A stretch of 64,000 nucleotides of DNA from Enoplolaimus lenunculus (Eukaryota > Nematoda > Enoplea > Enoplida > Thoracostomopsidae). The stretch is taken from positions 1-64,000 of the forward strand of contig JASANG010001013.1 of NCBI GenBank assembly GCA_030248215.1, read 5' to 3'. Shown here piece after piece: positions 1-12,167 of this stretch. Numbering within the stretch: the first letter of the stretch is position 1; every line of letters begins with the position of its first letter. The position numbers and the translations under genes are program-made. The notes below the pieces were generated by a model. That model had not been told where the DNA came from, ran no database searches, and worked only from the letters and a program-made list of their open reading frames with translations.

Positions 1-2026
1 CTTTGCCGGAGCGTTGCCTAATCCGAAACCAAAAACGCATCCTTGTCTAATCGTAAACCTAATATTGAACCAAACAATTGTCTAATCTTAAATATAAGCC
101 TAAGCCCAAAGTATTGCTTTTTACGATGAATTGTATTGAAATCACAAAATCCCGAAACCCGAATTTCCATCACAAATAAAAAGCTATCAATTCTTTAGCT
201 TGGATGGTGGGATTTTGGGACGGCAGTAAAGTATACATGGGCAGATACCCATTTGCTTTACTACTGTACATATTAATATATGTAACCGGAAGCGCGTGAT
301 ATATAATAGACAAAAAAATCTCGAAACTAAACGCTATCTTCCTGGTGTAGGTGGTATTTTAATGATACAATAAATGTTTTTGACTGTTTCAATCGTGTAC
401 CGCAATCAGTGTGTGGTATTACAGTTCACCAAACGTAACGCACAATTAAGGTATGTTGCAGTGTGCATTAATATCCGAGAATCAAATATGCCAAAAAGTT
501 ATATATTTCAATGACCTGGTAGTTGTAGCTGGGTTCTTAACTGTACAAACCTGGGTGCAACCGGAGGTGAAAAATACCGGAGCCGAAGCCGGAGGTCAAC
601 GAAACTTGCCGGAGCCGGAGGTAAGACGAAATTAAGTAGTAAAAACGATGGTTAATTAGTTAATTTTAGCCAATATCTTCAAAATGTTGTTAAGCTGGTT
701 GGTTTCACGTTAATTTTATGCCAAATTTCAGCAATTCTTACATTAAAATTGTGACAAAAGTCAATCGAAACGCGCAAAACAGATAAATTTAGGAAAATTA
801 TGCAACATTTTACTACCGAAATTGCCGGAACCTCCGGCAAAAAATCTACCGGAGCCGGAGCCGGAGGCAGATTTTCTAACCTCCGGTCGTACCCTAGTAC
901 AAACCATGGTGCAAGAGTAGATATAATGCAAGTTCTAGTGGACCTCAGAACTACAAATTGTGCCATTTTGCCAAGAACGCAAACGAACTTTGGCGTCCAC
1001 TTTGGTTCCAACAACGGCTCTTGGTCCTTGTCCGTTTGTGGCCAGGTTCAGGCCAAGCGTACAATCTTGATTTAATTTCGGGAAGGTAGAACATGATTAA
1101 TAAGTTTTCTACTTGCGAGGTCGAGTCTGTTGTTACGCTCCTTGGATCCAGAAGATTCTATTCCGAAGCATAAACCGTCAGCTTTGCCGGGTGCTACAAT
1201 CCACCCACAAGCCTTCTAAATGGCACCGGGTTGAAAAACATTTTGCTACAGTCAAACTACTTGAACCTGTTATAGGTCAAAAGAACCAAAAAATGTCAGC
1301 AGCCGATATCTGACGTTTTAATTAAATTAATTATAAGCGGTGACAGTTTGTTTGTAAGCTGCAAGTTATTTTTGAATAATGAACTACATAATTCGATGAA
1401 ACTTCAATTTTTGTTCAACGAAAATAAAAGTTTAAACGACAGCTAACAATTTTGAGTTTGGAATGGCGTAGCGGTTGAGTAGCAGACTCGAGTTTAAGCC
1501 AACGTTTGACTCTGTTAAATTTTGATGCGTTATTTTGAAGATGACACAAAAATGTTGTATCCGTATAATACTCAAATGTGTGTAGCACTTATCACCAATT
1601 GTTAATAATGTTTTCGACATTTTTTGAACCAGTAAATGACACCGCGTTGTTGTTGTTGTTGGTACAAACGAGCCATGTCAAACGTTTATAACATTATTAA
1701 TGATTGATATGTATGCTAATATAATAGTTATTTGCCTAAATAATACCGTATAGCTTGTTTGGTTCAATTAGGCAAACAGGTTTCGTGCACATTCTATATA
1801 CTGACCGAATGCTGGCATTTTTTCCTCGATCCGGTTAAAAACCCCTGTATTCTTTTAAGTAGAGTTCATCATTATCGTTTGGATTTGACAAAAAACATTT
1901 TCTGTATCGTTTTTCCGATTCCGTTTCCGGTATTTTTACATAATTCAATAACAAATCCGGATATCGAATTAGAATTCAAGGGGTGATAATTTGTTTTTTT
2001 TTACTTTTATACGGTTATACTCGTTT
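1..2026. other. Intergenic, no gene seen
   Basis: AT-rich sequence without a convincing exon. The left edge (to about 110) carries decayed CCTAA-type tracts related to family-1 elements. Patches of CCGGAGCCGGAGG-like repeat lie near 563-632 and 825-890. A fragment of family 6 (CTCAAATGTGTGTAGCAC) lies at about 1570-1600. Open frames here are short and resemble nothing known to me. Confidence 0.6.
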
Positions 2027-2192
2027 AGGGTTACGCTATACTCGCCGCGCGTCGACGGACGCCGCCGCGCGGCGCAGTATAACTTTTTATTAAAAATGAT
2101 CAAAAGCCGCCGTGCGCCGCCGTGCGCCGCCGTGCGCCGCCGTGCGGCGGCACCCGCCGGAGTCTGGCTCAGTAAAGTATAGCGCAACCCTT
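2027..2192. mobile_element. Family-7 CpG-rich hairpin element
   Basis: The ends are inverted: AGGGTTACGCTATACT at the left and AGTATAGCGCAACCCT at the right. The interior is very rich in CpG (GCCGCCGTGCG repeated near 2105-2155) in an otherwise AT-rich setting. The same ends recur near 8547, 18511, 26577 and 51984. It looks like a non-autonomous inverted-repeat DNA element with no coding capacity. Confidence 0.75.
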
Positions 2193-3647
2193 ACTGTTTG
2201 CTACCATCATGTATAAGTCATCTTTTGTATTCTAATATTAATTGATATTGTTTGATATCATACTTGTTTGATATGGGTTGCAAGCATAAAGCACAGAAAA
2301 TGGTTGTCCTGAAAAATATCATATGATACTAAAATTTGAAATTTATCATTTTGATATATGAGTCAAATTCGAAACATGTTTTCAGTGGTAAACAATGTTA
2401 TATATTGCTTAATTCGTGTGTTTCGAGGTTGCCTGAGAACAGCCCGTAGGATTTTTCTATCAACTCGCTACTGTTCTTCAAATTCTTATACTTTTGTGTG
2501 AAATATAATTTTGCAAACATTTATCACATGACATAATACCTCTTGAAATCTGAATTCAACCTTGTATGTTCACTGGAGTCATAGTTTCAAATTTAAGCTA
2601 CAGTTTGGTTAGCCTTATATGCTTTAAAAAGCTAAAATCTGAAACATAATCTAATTTGTAAGATAAATTTTTCCTAAAATATATTACTTAAATTTAAGTC
2701 TTAAAATTAGCTAAATTACAACTTAATGCGCGTCCGTATGGATCTTAATTTGGTCATTTAAAATATTATTTTTTCAATCTTCAACTTTGAATATTTGCTA
2801 TTTTAAGAAATTATAATTACTACCCTGTTAAAATTAACCTACTTACGATTAAACGCAATGGCCTAATTTTTGTATAACCGGCAATTTGTGAATCTAAATT
2901 TTCAACTTGAAAATGAATTTGAGTTTATTTTAAGACTTTTTAGGCAACATTAAAATAAAGAGTTTGTACCAAAGTTGTTGGTTGCTTTTAGGTGAAATAT
3001 TTTGGTTTAAATTTAGCAAGTGAAATTATTACTTTCAACGAATAAGGGGCATTTATCTTAGAACAATTTTAAGAAAAATGTTACGGTTGTTTTGGTACTA
3101 TTTGTGAAATAAAAATGACACATTTTTGACTAAAACTATTTGAAAACTAAATATATTTAAGATGTTTTTTTTGCAATTTGTTTGAGAATATAATTATTAA
3201 TGTAGAGAATTTTGAAAAATACAGTAATATAATGACGTCACGAATTAAGTTTTTGTGATTTTTGCCAAAACTTTTGAACCAATTTTTTTTGCTTAAACTT
3301 AGAATCAAAGCAAGAAATTTCTCACAAAATAAAGTGTCAGAAGTTGCTAATGTAAATATTTGAAATGTTCTACGAGGAACATTTGATGATGTCGCAGCTT
3401 TGACAGACTGACTGCGTATACCAACCAATAAGAACACCCTGGTTTAAAAGCTATTGATTAATTATGGCTAAATCTTATAGGGTTTCAGTCAGATTTCGTC
3501 TGAAACTAACCTGTTTCTGATAATTTATTCTAAGTATTAGCCTGTTACGTACATAAGGTGGTTATTCCGAAAAGTTATAGGAAACATGAAGTCCTACAGG
3601 TTGACAACTTAACGAAATGTTTTTAAATTTTGCAATGATTTTAAAAT
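2193..3647. other. Intergenic AT-rich, nothing recognised
   Basis: About 1.4 kb of AT-rich sequence with stops in all frames. No repeat ends, tRNA-like motif or exon-like reading frame is visible. Confidence 0.6.
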
Positions 3648-3918
3648 TTAACCCCTTCTTACATACAGTTGCCTATAGGCAACTCAGCGCAGTGCATATA
3701 CGTTAAATAATATATATCGCACCGCGTTTAACTATTGCGACACGTATACATAGTACTAAATCACCACAAGACGTGAGAGCCCCCTCAGGCTCGAGTGTCA
3801 AGCTCCTATAGCTGAGTGGTGATGGCATACGCCTTCCACTCCAGTCACTGGACTTCGAATCCTAGCATAATAGTAGGTCTCAGGGAAAATAGAAAATATT
3901 AACGTGATAAAGGGTTAA
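3648..3918 (+). mobile_element. Family-8 TTAA-flanked element with tRNA-like core
   Basis: TTAA flanks both ends (3648-3651 and 3915-3918), followed inward by inverted CCCCTTCTTACAT and GTGATAAAGGG. Near the left end is the palindrome GAGTTGCC-type hairpin (GTTGCCTATAGGCAAC). The centre has an A-box-like TAGCTGAGTGG and a B-box-like CTTCGAATCC about 45 bp further on, as in tRNA-derived sequence. TTAA target duplication and CCC-starting ends are typical of piggyBac-type elements, while the core is SINE-like. A better copy is at 25227-25497. Confidence 0.7.
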
Positions 3919-4080
3919 GTAATGATAAGTTACACAGATACGACTTGGACTTAAAGTTTAACGATGTAGAATTTAAGCCTTAACGATCCCTACTTAAAAA
4001 GTCGGCTTAGCTTTACACTAGCGTCCACTGGTGAATCCGTCGTGTGGGTCAACATCGGCCTGAACCCATCAGGGTCAAAC

Positions 4081-4207
4081 CAAAATATTGCGTCAAGGTT
4101 TAGCGCTAAAATAGGGTTTGACTTCTCGTTCGTTTCGCTCGCGATTTTTTTTACGAATATATGTTCGAGCGGCCGGCCGCTTTTATGAAATTTGTGGATC
4201 CGCCACT
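4081..4207 (+). mobile_element. Family-2 GGATCC element
   Basis: It runs from a GGTTTAGCGCTAAAAT-type start through CTCGTTCGTTTCGCTCGCGA to GTGGATCCGCCA. Related copies lie at 8880-9412, 12720-12850, 23122-23253, 46217-46345, 49735-49870 and, split by an insertion, 42935-43330. Non-coding. Confidence 0.6.
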
Positions 4208-4512
4208 GTTCGCGATGATAAATTTGGTGAACAGCTCACAATTGCGGCAACCGTTTGACAACAGCCCGGCAGCCAATTGTTTGAAATAGCCGCCAGAGCC
4301 GGCTGTCTACAATCGATAGTCTGTATAAAGGTTATACTAAGACAGAACAATTGTTTAATATTTATTTCATTTTCCAAAAAAAAACGGTTTTTAATAATTT
4401 GTCGGTTTTGAATTTAAAATTTAAAAAAGTTAATTATTATAACTGTTTCTGATTGTTACATTGACCTTTCTTGGTATAATTGTTCTATAAGAGCAGTAGC
4501 CATGATTTGATT

Positions 4513-4690
4513 GGCCAATGTTACTTTTAGGGGCGTAACAGTAGATTGAGCGTGTATTCCTAAGCGTCTGCGTTGCAAAAATGTGTTCCTAAACCTAAAC
4601 CTAAAAAACGAAATGCAATCTAGAATCTAAACGTACTCTTTTATAGACCCGCCAGAAATCTGGACGCCTCTTGAAGTAACATGAGCTATT
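4513..4690. mobile_element. Family-1 element, subtype with GGCCAATGTTACTTT end
   Basis: It opens with GGCCAATGTTACTTTTAGGG and closes with the inverted GAAGTAACAT. The interior has CCTAAACCTAAACC tracts and GATCTAGAATC-like blocks shared with 27255-27422, 28929-29112 and about 31070-31240. Confidence 0.65.
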
Positions 4691-4920
4691 TTATTTGCGA
4701 GACAGAACGTTTATTGAAAGTTTTTCTGCGATTGAGTGTAGCGAGCTAGAAAATTGGTTTAAAATATGACATCTAACTGGTTACTCTTAAGCCGCCAATA
4801 AGGCGAACTTTTTCACTGATCTGCATACGGTTTAGGCGATATGGTTTCTATCTTTGCTTGTATACACCCCTGGTAGTATAGTCGATTTGAATAGCATATA
4901 TACCAGTTACGACCTACGGC

Positions 4921-5120
4921 TGTTATAAAGATCAGGAGCGGAACGTTTTTCTGTGGGAAAGGAATAGAGTTATCTTAAGTTTTAGATTATATGTTGTTTA
5001 GACTTAGGTGTTTGGCTTAGGTTTTGGTATAAGCTCATTATTACGCATAGGCTTAGGCTTGCTGTTAGGCTTATATGTTTATAGGTACAACTGTTCCGCC
5101 CCTGTTCTATACATTGGTCA
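4921..5120. mobile_element. Family-1 TTAGGC element
   Basis: The ends are ATCAGGAGCGGAACG and GTTCCGCCCCTGTTC...ACATTGG, in inverted orientation. The interior holds TTAGGC tracts. It has no coding frame beyond the repeat itself. Confidence 0.7.
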
Positions 5121-5639
5121 GACCCATCGAATTGTAAATGTCATATATACATATATAAAGGTGACTTTTACTACCAGGGGGGCTATAGATCGACGCAGAC
5201 CATATTTTGGATTCGAAATACGGCCAGGAAAATATTTCAAGTGGACAGAAAAATAGGAAGCGTCAATGTTTTATTTTAAACCATATAAACATTGTCAGGG
5301 CAGAATTCTTTGATCGTACCGTAACAATATTACAAATTACACCGAAATACGTTACTAAATACAACGCTGTTAACTCGAAGAAATAATTCTAGCATATTCA
5401 AAAGCTTAAACCCCAGCACAAGCATTCGCCTAAGGCTCGTCCTAACCTTTAGCATACGGAAAAATAGTTTAAAGCTTAAGCTTACTCTATTGGCGTCGAG
5501 CTGATAACGGCATGTTCCACAAAGTAACATGGGTCGTTAAACTGTTGACCTTACCTGTGCTATAATTAGATAGTCAACCTTATTGTTTTTGTTTGATGTA
5601 TTTTTAACATTGGATTATAGCTATGATGGAAGCTGAACC

Positions 5640-5910
5640 CTATATCAAACTAAATATAACCTAGAGTGCATGATACAAGAGTATGCAACGATTGAAGTTT
5701 TGCATGACACAAAATGTACCCGGCACGCGTTGCGTTTTCAACCAACCTCCCTCAGACAGGAGGGTACAACCTGTGCGAACCATGGCGTTGATTATGTATC
5801 CGGCATCAAAAATGCGCCGCTCATAGTTTAATTTAAGGGTATTGCATGTCATAGCCACCCCCCCGTTAATAATGGTCAGTTGGCCAAAAACGCAAAGCCC
5901 GGTGGTATAT
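5640..5910. repeat. Family-10 dispersed repeat
   Basis: The core GTACCCGGCACGCGTTGCG, followed by a C-run/G-run hairpin and GCGAACCATGGCGTT, recurs near 40700-40870, 46375-46510 and 60440-60580. Its ends and class are unclear. Confidence 0.55.
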
Positions 5911-6921
5911 TTTGTACCATGCGGAACCACAAGAGTTACACCCTCTTGGATAATGAACTGTAGATAAAACGAAGCTGAAACCTAAGACGAATTGTGCGTA
6001 GAATGTTTTGACTCTAAGGATCCTTAAGCATACCGTTTGTATTGAATCAGGCTTAACCAAATTAGAAATTAAAAAACCTACTACGGCTGTTGTCCACTTT
6101 ACCTCACATAAAATACGCCAAGATTTAGGCTTCGATTTAAGCTGAAATCAGCTTTTTCGTATACCTAAACCTAATCCTGAGCATAGAGTCGAAACAAATG
6201 GTAGCGATTGGCCAAGAACCCGTACTTCAATCTGGTTAAAAAGGCGTACCTGGTATTTTCAAAGACCTATCAACAAGCGTACCGAGGTGGGATGGCCACA
6301 AGCTGCAACCTGTCCCCCCAAACCTGTAAACATTTTCGTTAATAGACATGCTTTTGTTGAACCATCGTTAAGAATTTGTCAATTCTATCCTAACAGCCAA
6401 AGATCATAGTCGCTTTTTCAACCCGATCCGTAGAAATTATATGGAAAATTACCGGTGGATCGTAAAATGTGTCATGGATAAACAAAACCAGGTTGGCATT
6501 TTATTCTCATCAGATCCGTCGGACTCAAGGGTATCAAGACCGGTTTGAAATGTTTATTTCTAATCCGTCTATTTTGATTGAAATTGAGTCAACTTTAAGA
6601 AAATGCGCTGTAAATGTTTGCTGCTGTTTAATTAGAAAAATACACTGGTAAATTGTAAATAGCAATGAGCGAAGGCGGAAATTCATTGCCGTAAGGTAGA
6701 ACTCATTCCTGTACCATGGCGAGGGTCAGGGGTTACTAGGTACTGTAGCTATTGCGATGGTCAGGTGCTTTGAAAACACTTTGGTTCTTCCCAGAGACGG
6801 TGAACTTCATGCATTTTCTAATATTCGTTTGCTTTTTAGCAAACTGGGCTGGCGAGTGGCCTGATCCAAGTTGTAACTGAAAACTTCAAGGGCGAATAAT
6901 TTCTCGTTCCTTGAAAAAATC

Positions 6922-7171
6922 GGCCCATGTAAACATCAAGGGCGGAACGTTCTTCTGTGGGACTAGAAAAGAGTAAGCTTAAGCTTTAGACTATTTTTTT
7001 TGCTTGGCTTAGGCTTACGCTTATGCTTAGGAATGAACTCATTCTTACGCTTAGGCGTAGGCTTAGGCTTAGGCTTAGGAATATGTTCATTCTTACGCTT
7101 AGGCTTAGGCTTAACCTTAGGCTTTAGAATATACTTATAATATTGTTCCGCTCCTGTTCTTTACATTGGCC
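6922..7171. mobile_element. Family-1 TTAGGC element
   Basis: A near-complete copy. The left end GGCCCATGTAAACATCAAGG and right end GTTCTTTACATTGGCC are inverted repeats of each other. Between them are GCTTAAGCTTTAGAC and several TTAGGC runs interrupted by AATATGTTCATTCTTACGC spacers. Confidence 0.8.
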
Positions 7172-7219
7172 AAAAAATCTTAGGTACGAGGATTGCGTTT
7201 TCGTCCTGGTTACAGTGTC

Positions 7220-7440
7220 TGTATTCTGAAAAAGGAGTGTATAACTTATTACCAGTTGATGATTGGTCAACTAAAATTCCGAACCATAAAATTTCGAACC
7301 AACCAATCGAGACGCTCGAAATCTATCACTTTAATTTCATTTGATTGCTCCTATTTATGAGCCTAGTTTAGTACACATTGTTGCCGCTGTTCGCTTGTTG
7401 ACCAATTACTGGTTGGTGATAAGTGGTACATATATATTTA
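7220..7440. mobile_element. Family-6 element, decayed
   Basis: Inverted halves carry TTATTACCAGTTGATGATTGG and CCAATTACTGGTTGGTGATAA. Better copies, with CTCAAATGTGTGTAGCACC-type ends, lie at 38288-38512 and 49368-49620. Confidence 0.5.
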
Positions 7441-8546
7441 AATATACGGTCCCTGGCTACAGGTATTGCCACAAGAGCCAAACGGGTTTAATCCTATAAT
7501 CTCAATATTATTTCCATAATTCAACCTAAATATTTTCCGCTTTTCATTGGATGATAATATTAAATAATGCTTATAAGTATTGCTTTAGGCGTCAAAAATC
7601 ATCTTATAATTAATAGCTAAACTCAAGGTAACAATGCTGTTTATCTGTATAGCATATCTATAAATATCTGCTCCCGGATCCAAGAGGTGGCTTGGGTGCT
7701 CAGATTATTTCGTAACAATTTGGTCCCGTCCACCATGGAAACGTTTCTACACCGTTTGCAAGCGTTGATGACCCTAAAAACGTACCCCAAATTTTGCTGA
7801 ACCAGTTTTAAGGATTCTTTATTAATGATTTTCCAGCAAGTTAAATTTCAAATTTTTCTGGTTTAGGCAAAAAACTGAATGAATTAAGCCTAAGCCTAAA
7901 CTCTAAGCCTCTGTGTAAAAGCAAAAAATAGTCTAAAGCTGTAGTTTGTATCTGTGGCAGTCCCAAGCAACAACGGTACGCCCCTCAAGGTTATATTATC
8001 CTTTATCATGGCATTGGTGTGATGACATTTTCTCAATAAGGGCAAGTTATGCATCTTTATAGATAAGCCGATACACTAGCGCCTAAACCCAAGTCTAAAT
8101 CTGAGAGTAAGCGTAAGCTTAAACGGAAGCCGACGCCTAAGTTTTAAGCCTACGCCTATACTAAAAAGTCTGTTAATCTTTTAAAAATTAATTCCCGGGT
8201 TTGAGGCCTTCAAGACGTATCATTGGCTTATATTTGCGTCTAAGTAAATTGAAAATGCGAGCCATGAAAACAGTTTTAGAGTATATTTAACCATAAGCCC
8301 TGCTGATTTGCTAATTAAGCTATATGGTTACGGTCATTACACTTGATGAAAGAAAACTTATTTAACATATATGTATATATACACATACATATATATAATG
8401 TTCATATTATACTATATCAAAAATATAGACCTTATAATATATTTTAAGCTTCTTCCATTGTGAACAAAATTAAAATTTAGTCTTTTTCTTAGGCATTCGC
8501 TTAGTTTTAGTTGTGCGCTGAAATGCTTTGCCTTAAGCTTTAAGGT
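7441..8546. other. Intergenic with family-1 fragments
   Basis: Short CCTAAGCC-type remnants lie at about 7860-7950 and 8075-8165, with no complete ends. A palindromic AT tract lies at about 8365-8400. No exon is recognised. Confidence 0.5.
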
Positions 8547-8700
8547 TGTGTTATACTTGACTTCCGGGGACGTTCGTCACTGTTGGTCACCCGTACGGTG
8601 CCGTCCGTCACCTACGTACGATACCGTATAGTGACGGACGGCGCCGGACGAGTGACGAACGGCTCCTGACGTCATCAAACGTCTGCACAACCGTTAGTCT
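8547..8700. mobile_element. Family-7 CpG-rich hairpin element
   Basis: The interior folds back on itself: GTGCCGTCCGTCAC is matched by GTGACGGACGGCGCC, and GACGTTCGTCACT by AGTGACGAACG. It is rich in CpG against the AT-rich surroundings and matches the copy at 26577-26735. Confidence 0.65.
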
Positions 8701-8879
8701 AAGATAGAAACCATTTTGATTATGGAAAATAAATTAAAAGCTACGGTACATTAACGGTATGTGCGTGTAAATTAGGCTTGGTTCAGCTTACTTAAAGTAA
8801 ACACTAAGAATGCATCGGGTATCTGAACCTATAGCCCGCCCCGACAGGAATTAAACCATGATTCTGTGTTAAAAGTGAG

Positions 8880-9412
8880 CGTAAAAATGATGTTCGGCGT
8901 TTTGCTCGCTAAGTTCGCGAGTTTTTTTAATATTATATCTCGGATTCCCCACCATAGTCGGGTTCCCCACCCATATTATATCTCGGATTCCCCACCATAG
9001 TCGGGTTCCCCACCCATATTATATCTCGGGTTCCCCACCCATCTCGGGTTCCCCACCCATAGTCGGGTTCCCCACCCATATTATATCTCGGGTTCCCCAC
9101 CCATCTCGGGTTCGCCACCCATAGTCGGGTTCCCCACCCATATTATATCTCGGGTTCCCCACCCATCTCGGGTTCCCCACCCATATTATATCTCGGGTTC
9201 CCCACCCATCTCGGGTTCCCCACCCATAGTCGGGTTCCCCACCCATATTATATCTCGGGTTCCCCACCCATCTCGGGTTCCCCACCCATATTATATCTCG
9301 GGTTCCCCACCCATAGTATATCTCGGGTTCCCCACCCATATATCTTGGGTTCCCCACCCACATTTTATCTCGGGTTCCCCGCCCAGGCACTTTTAGAAAT
9401 TTCTGTATCCAC
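8880..9412 (-). mobile_element. Family-2 element carrying a minisatellite
   Basis: The flanks match family 2 in reverse: CGTTTTGCTCGCTAAGTTCGCGAG at the left (8900-8923) and TTTCTGTATCCACCATTG at the right. Between them, from about 8936 to 9390, is a tandem array built from GGTTCCCCACCCAT with TCTCG, AGTCG or ATTATATCTCG linkers, giving units of about 19, 20 and 25 bp. The array has long open frames only because the unit lacks stops. Confidence 0.7.
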
Positions 9413-11117
9413 CATTGAAAGCTGACCAAGTTTGTTTATGAATTGCTGTTCTGCTATCATGCGATAGCTTGTAACTGTTTATTTTACTCATGTGTTTTAG
9501 TACAACTCCGTGCTCTTATATCTTTGCATGAAAGCTGTGCTGATTTCGAAAAAAATCGAATTTTTCAAAAATTCAAATTTTGATCATGTAATAATTACCA
9601 GAGGTCGTGAGAACAATTAATATATACAATCAATTAAAACTAATACAATTGTATACTTGTAATGATTTTTCAATACAAGCTAAAATGATTACAATATTTG
9701 CAACAACAACAACAACAACAATATTTCGAGGGAATATGAATTTTCATGTCGTTGAGGATTAATTTGTTTGATATTTTAGTCGACATAAACATAAAAGTGA
9801 ACCGGAACCACGGGCCAAATTCTGTTTCATAGACAGTTTCGGCAATTAATTAATATAAATTGGGCACAATACTGAATACAACGTGTAATACAAAATGATT
9901 AATAGGATAACGGTTAAAAATGTTAATTAATTTTCAGGCTGGACACTACGATGACAATTTGGGTATATATCGACGATAAATTAGCAAACCAGTTGGCAGG
10001 GAGGAAAGGAGACCAGATTATCACCTGAATTTAAATTTATTTTTGTCCAATAATGACACTTTTTCATTTATTTAGGATTTTTGAATTTTAAGAAGTAATA
10101 TTTTAAGTTTTTTTTCGCTACTGTGAATTTTAAGAATAAATATTTTAAGTTTTTTTTCGCACTGCTGCAATTCTTACTCATTCATCTTTATGGCATCTGT
10201 GATATCTGCTGTTTGTATAGTTTCATATTTTATATTCAGTAAATATTAATTACTAAAATGTCATTTACGTTAAATATTTATTTTAGCTGTGCCGATTTAC
10301 TATTATGTTGCGTGTTGCTTGTTCAAAAAAAGTTAGCATATCCTACGCATAGGCTTACGATCCATGATACTGAATGGATAGAATTCTTCAGCAAATACGA
10401 GCAGATTAAGGTTTGAGCAACGACTCAAATTTTTGGGACAAATACAGTGAACATTTGACAGAAAACGAATTTGACAGTAAAAATATTTTTTTAATTTAAA
10501 GATACTAACTGAGAATTTTGCTAGATTCGATCCCCAGTCGCTCGGATGAGAGGCGTAGACGATGACCACTCAGCTATTTTAGCAACAGCTTTTTCGGACC
10601 AATTAATTTTAATTATAGCCCACCAACCTGTTTAAGTGTTTATTTTTTAGCTTCTGGCTACGAATTCTGAGGATAATATATTTCCTGCACACGTACCCCC
10701 CTTTGCACATGACAGTCGCCTTAATATATACATACATATATACATACATATACGAAAGTTTTCATTTTCTTTTTGCTTTCGCTTAATCTATGAAATGTGT
10801 TCGACATTACGAAATTGATGCGTTAACTATTAAAAACAGTCAAGTTTCCGCTACAAAAACTTGCACGTGTGAATAGGGCTTTATACACGAAAAAAAGCTA
10901 AACCAAAAAGTTATGCGTAATATTGATTGGTACAGTGCAATTATTGACCCTTTTCGATGCCGAAGTGAATTTTATTGTTTCACTCTTTTGCAGGGAACAA
11001 AGATTTTTTCAAGCCAGGAATCAAATTTTAGTTAATTAAATAAAAGATAATTTTCTAAATTTCCCAAAAAGCTTTTAGAAATTTAACTAATAAGCGTCGG
11101 CAAATGTACATAACAAC
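9413..11117. other. Intergenic AT-rich
   Basis: Contains a CAACAA microsatellite at about 9701-9721 and TACATACATA tracts at 10723-10755. An end of a family-3 element (AACTTGCACGTGTGAATAGGGC) lies at about 10858-10880. A tRNA-like patch is listed separately. No exon is recognised. Confidence 0.55.
10516..10586 (-). other. tRNA-like sequence, probably a SINE head or pseudogene
   Basis: On the minus strand the patch starts GTTGCTA and ends TAGCAA, which pair like an acceptor stem. It has an A box TAGCTGAGTGG and a B box GGATCGAATC. The anticodon arm does not fold cleanly and I cannot assign an anticodon, so I do not call a functional tRNA. The A box resembles that of the family-8 elements. Confidence 0.4.
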
Positions 11118-11236
11118 GTCGTAATAGTAGTCTAAGCATATTCCTAAGCCTAAACCTAAGCCAAAGCAAAAAATAAAGTTTAAGCTTTACACGATTGCAG
11201 TCGCACTGAAAAACGTTCTGCTCTTGATCTTTACAT
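11118..11236. mobile_element. Family-1 TTAGGC element, short
   Basis: Runs from AGTAGTCTAAGCATATTCC through CCTAAGCC tracts to GCTCTTGATCTTTACATGGG. The left terminus is eroded. Confidence 0.6.
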
Positions 11237-11639
11237 GGGCCCAAGTTTCAAAAAATATATTGCATTATGAATTTTTGTACATTTTCTTATATCAGTAATT
11301 TTGCTGTAATAAACTGTTGTATAGAAAATTTTAAGAGAACATTTTATCTCAAAGCATCACAGAGTATTTGGCACTGCTGTAGAATATGTTGTTAATATCG
11401 CCAAATGGCTATTTTTCAAATTTAAGACTCAGGTTATGATTGTATTACAGGTACAATATTAATTTTAAAAATATTAATACATTTAAAGTATCGATAATTT
11501 TAAGATATTTGAAATAATATCACGTTCAAATCAGGCAAAGATTTTAGTAATAAAGCAACCAAACGACAGAAAAAATATGACACAAAATCCGACTAAATTG
11601 GTAAGTTAAAACGAAAAATGGTTTGGTTGTTACCACACT

Positions 11640-11960
11640 TTTCACACATTTACGCTTGGGCCTTAACTTAGGTTTAGGATTACGTCAACAAATTGCTTAC
11701 GTAGGCTAAATCTTAAACCTAAGCCTACTCATTTCCCTATGCATAAGCGTAGAGCTAAGCGTTAGCCTAATTAAACCCCTGGGAGAAATAGTTCTTAATA
11801 TTCTGTTTCAGGTGGTATCACGGTGATTCGTCGGCCGACAACTTGTAATCCGAAATGTCATCCACTCGCAAATTCGTCGGCCATCAATGTTCTTATGGCT
11901 TAGGCTTAGGCTTAGGATAACGCTTACGATTATGCTTTGATATATTCATAGGCTTTAGGA
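11640..11960. repeat. Scattered TTAGGC/CCTAAG tracts
   Basis: Several short tracts in both orientations without clear element ends, interleaved with a palindromic GTCGGC motif (about 11828 and 11875). Confidence 0.4.
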
Positions 11961-12167
11961 CACTGTTGAGTGACAAGTTGTCAGGCGATGAATTGTCGCC
12001 GATTGGTTTCACGCTCCAGCATATTTAAGCCTCTTGTAAATGAGTTGTGATGGTACTTTATATGGCTCAGGCTATTGTTTGTCTGAAAAAATACGATTTT
12101 CAATTAATGTGCGTATGCAAAATAGCGTATGCCGAGATATGATTAAGTAAATATAAGCATATTTCTA

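Noticed and set aside
9019-9429. Gly/Trp-rich repeat protein on the minus strand
   Set aside because: It is a read-through of the GGTTCCCCACCCAT minisatellite within a family-2 element.
10516-10586. Functional tRNA gene
   Set aside because: A and B boxes are present, but the anticodon arm does not fold and no anticodon can be assigned.
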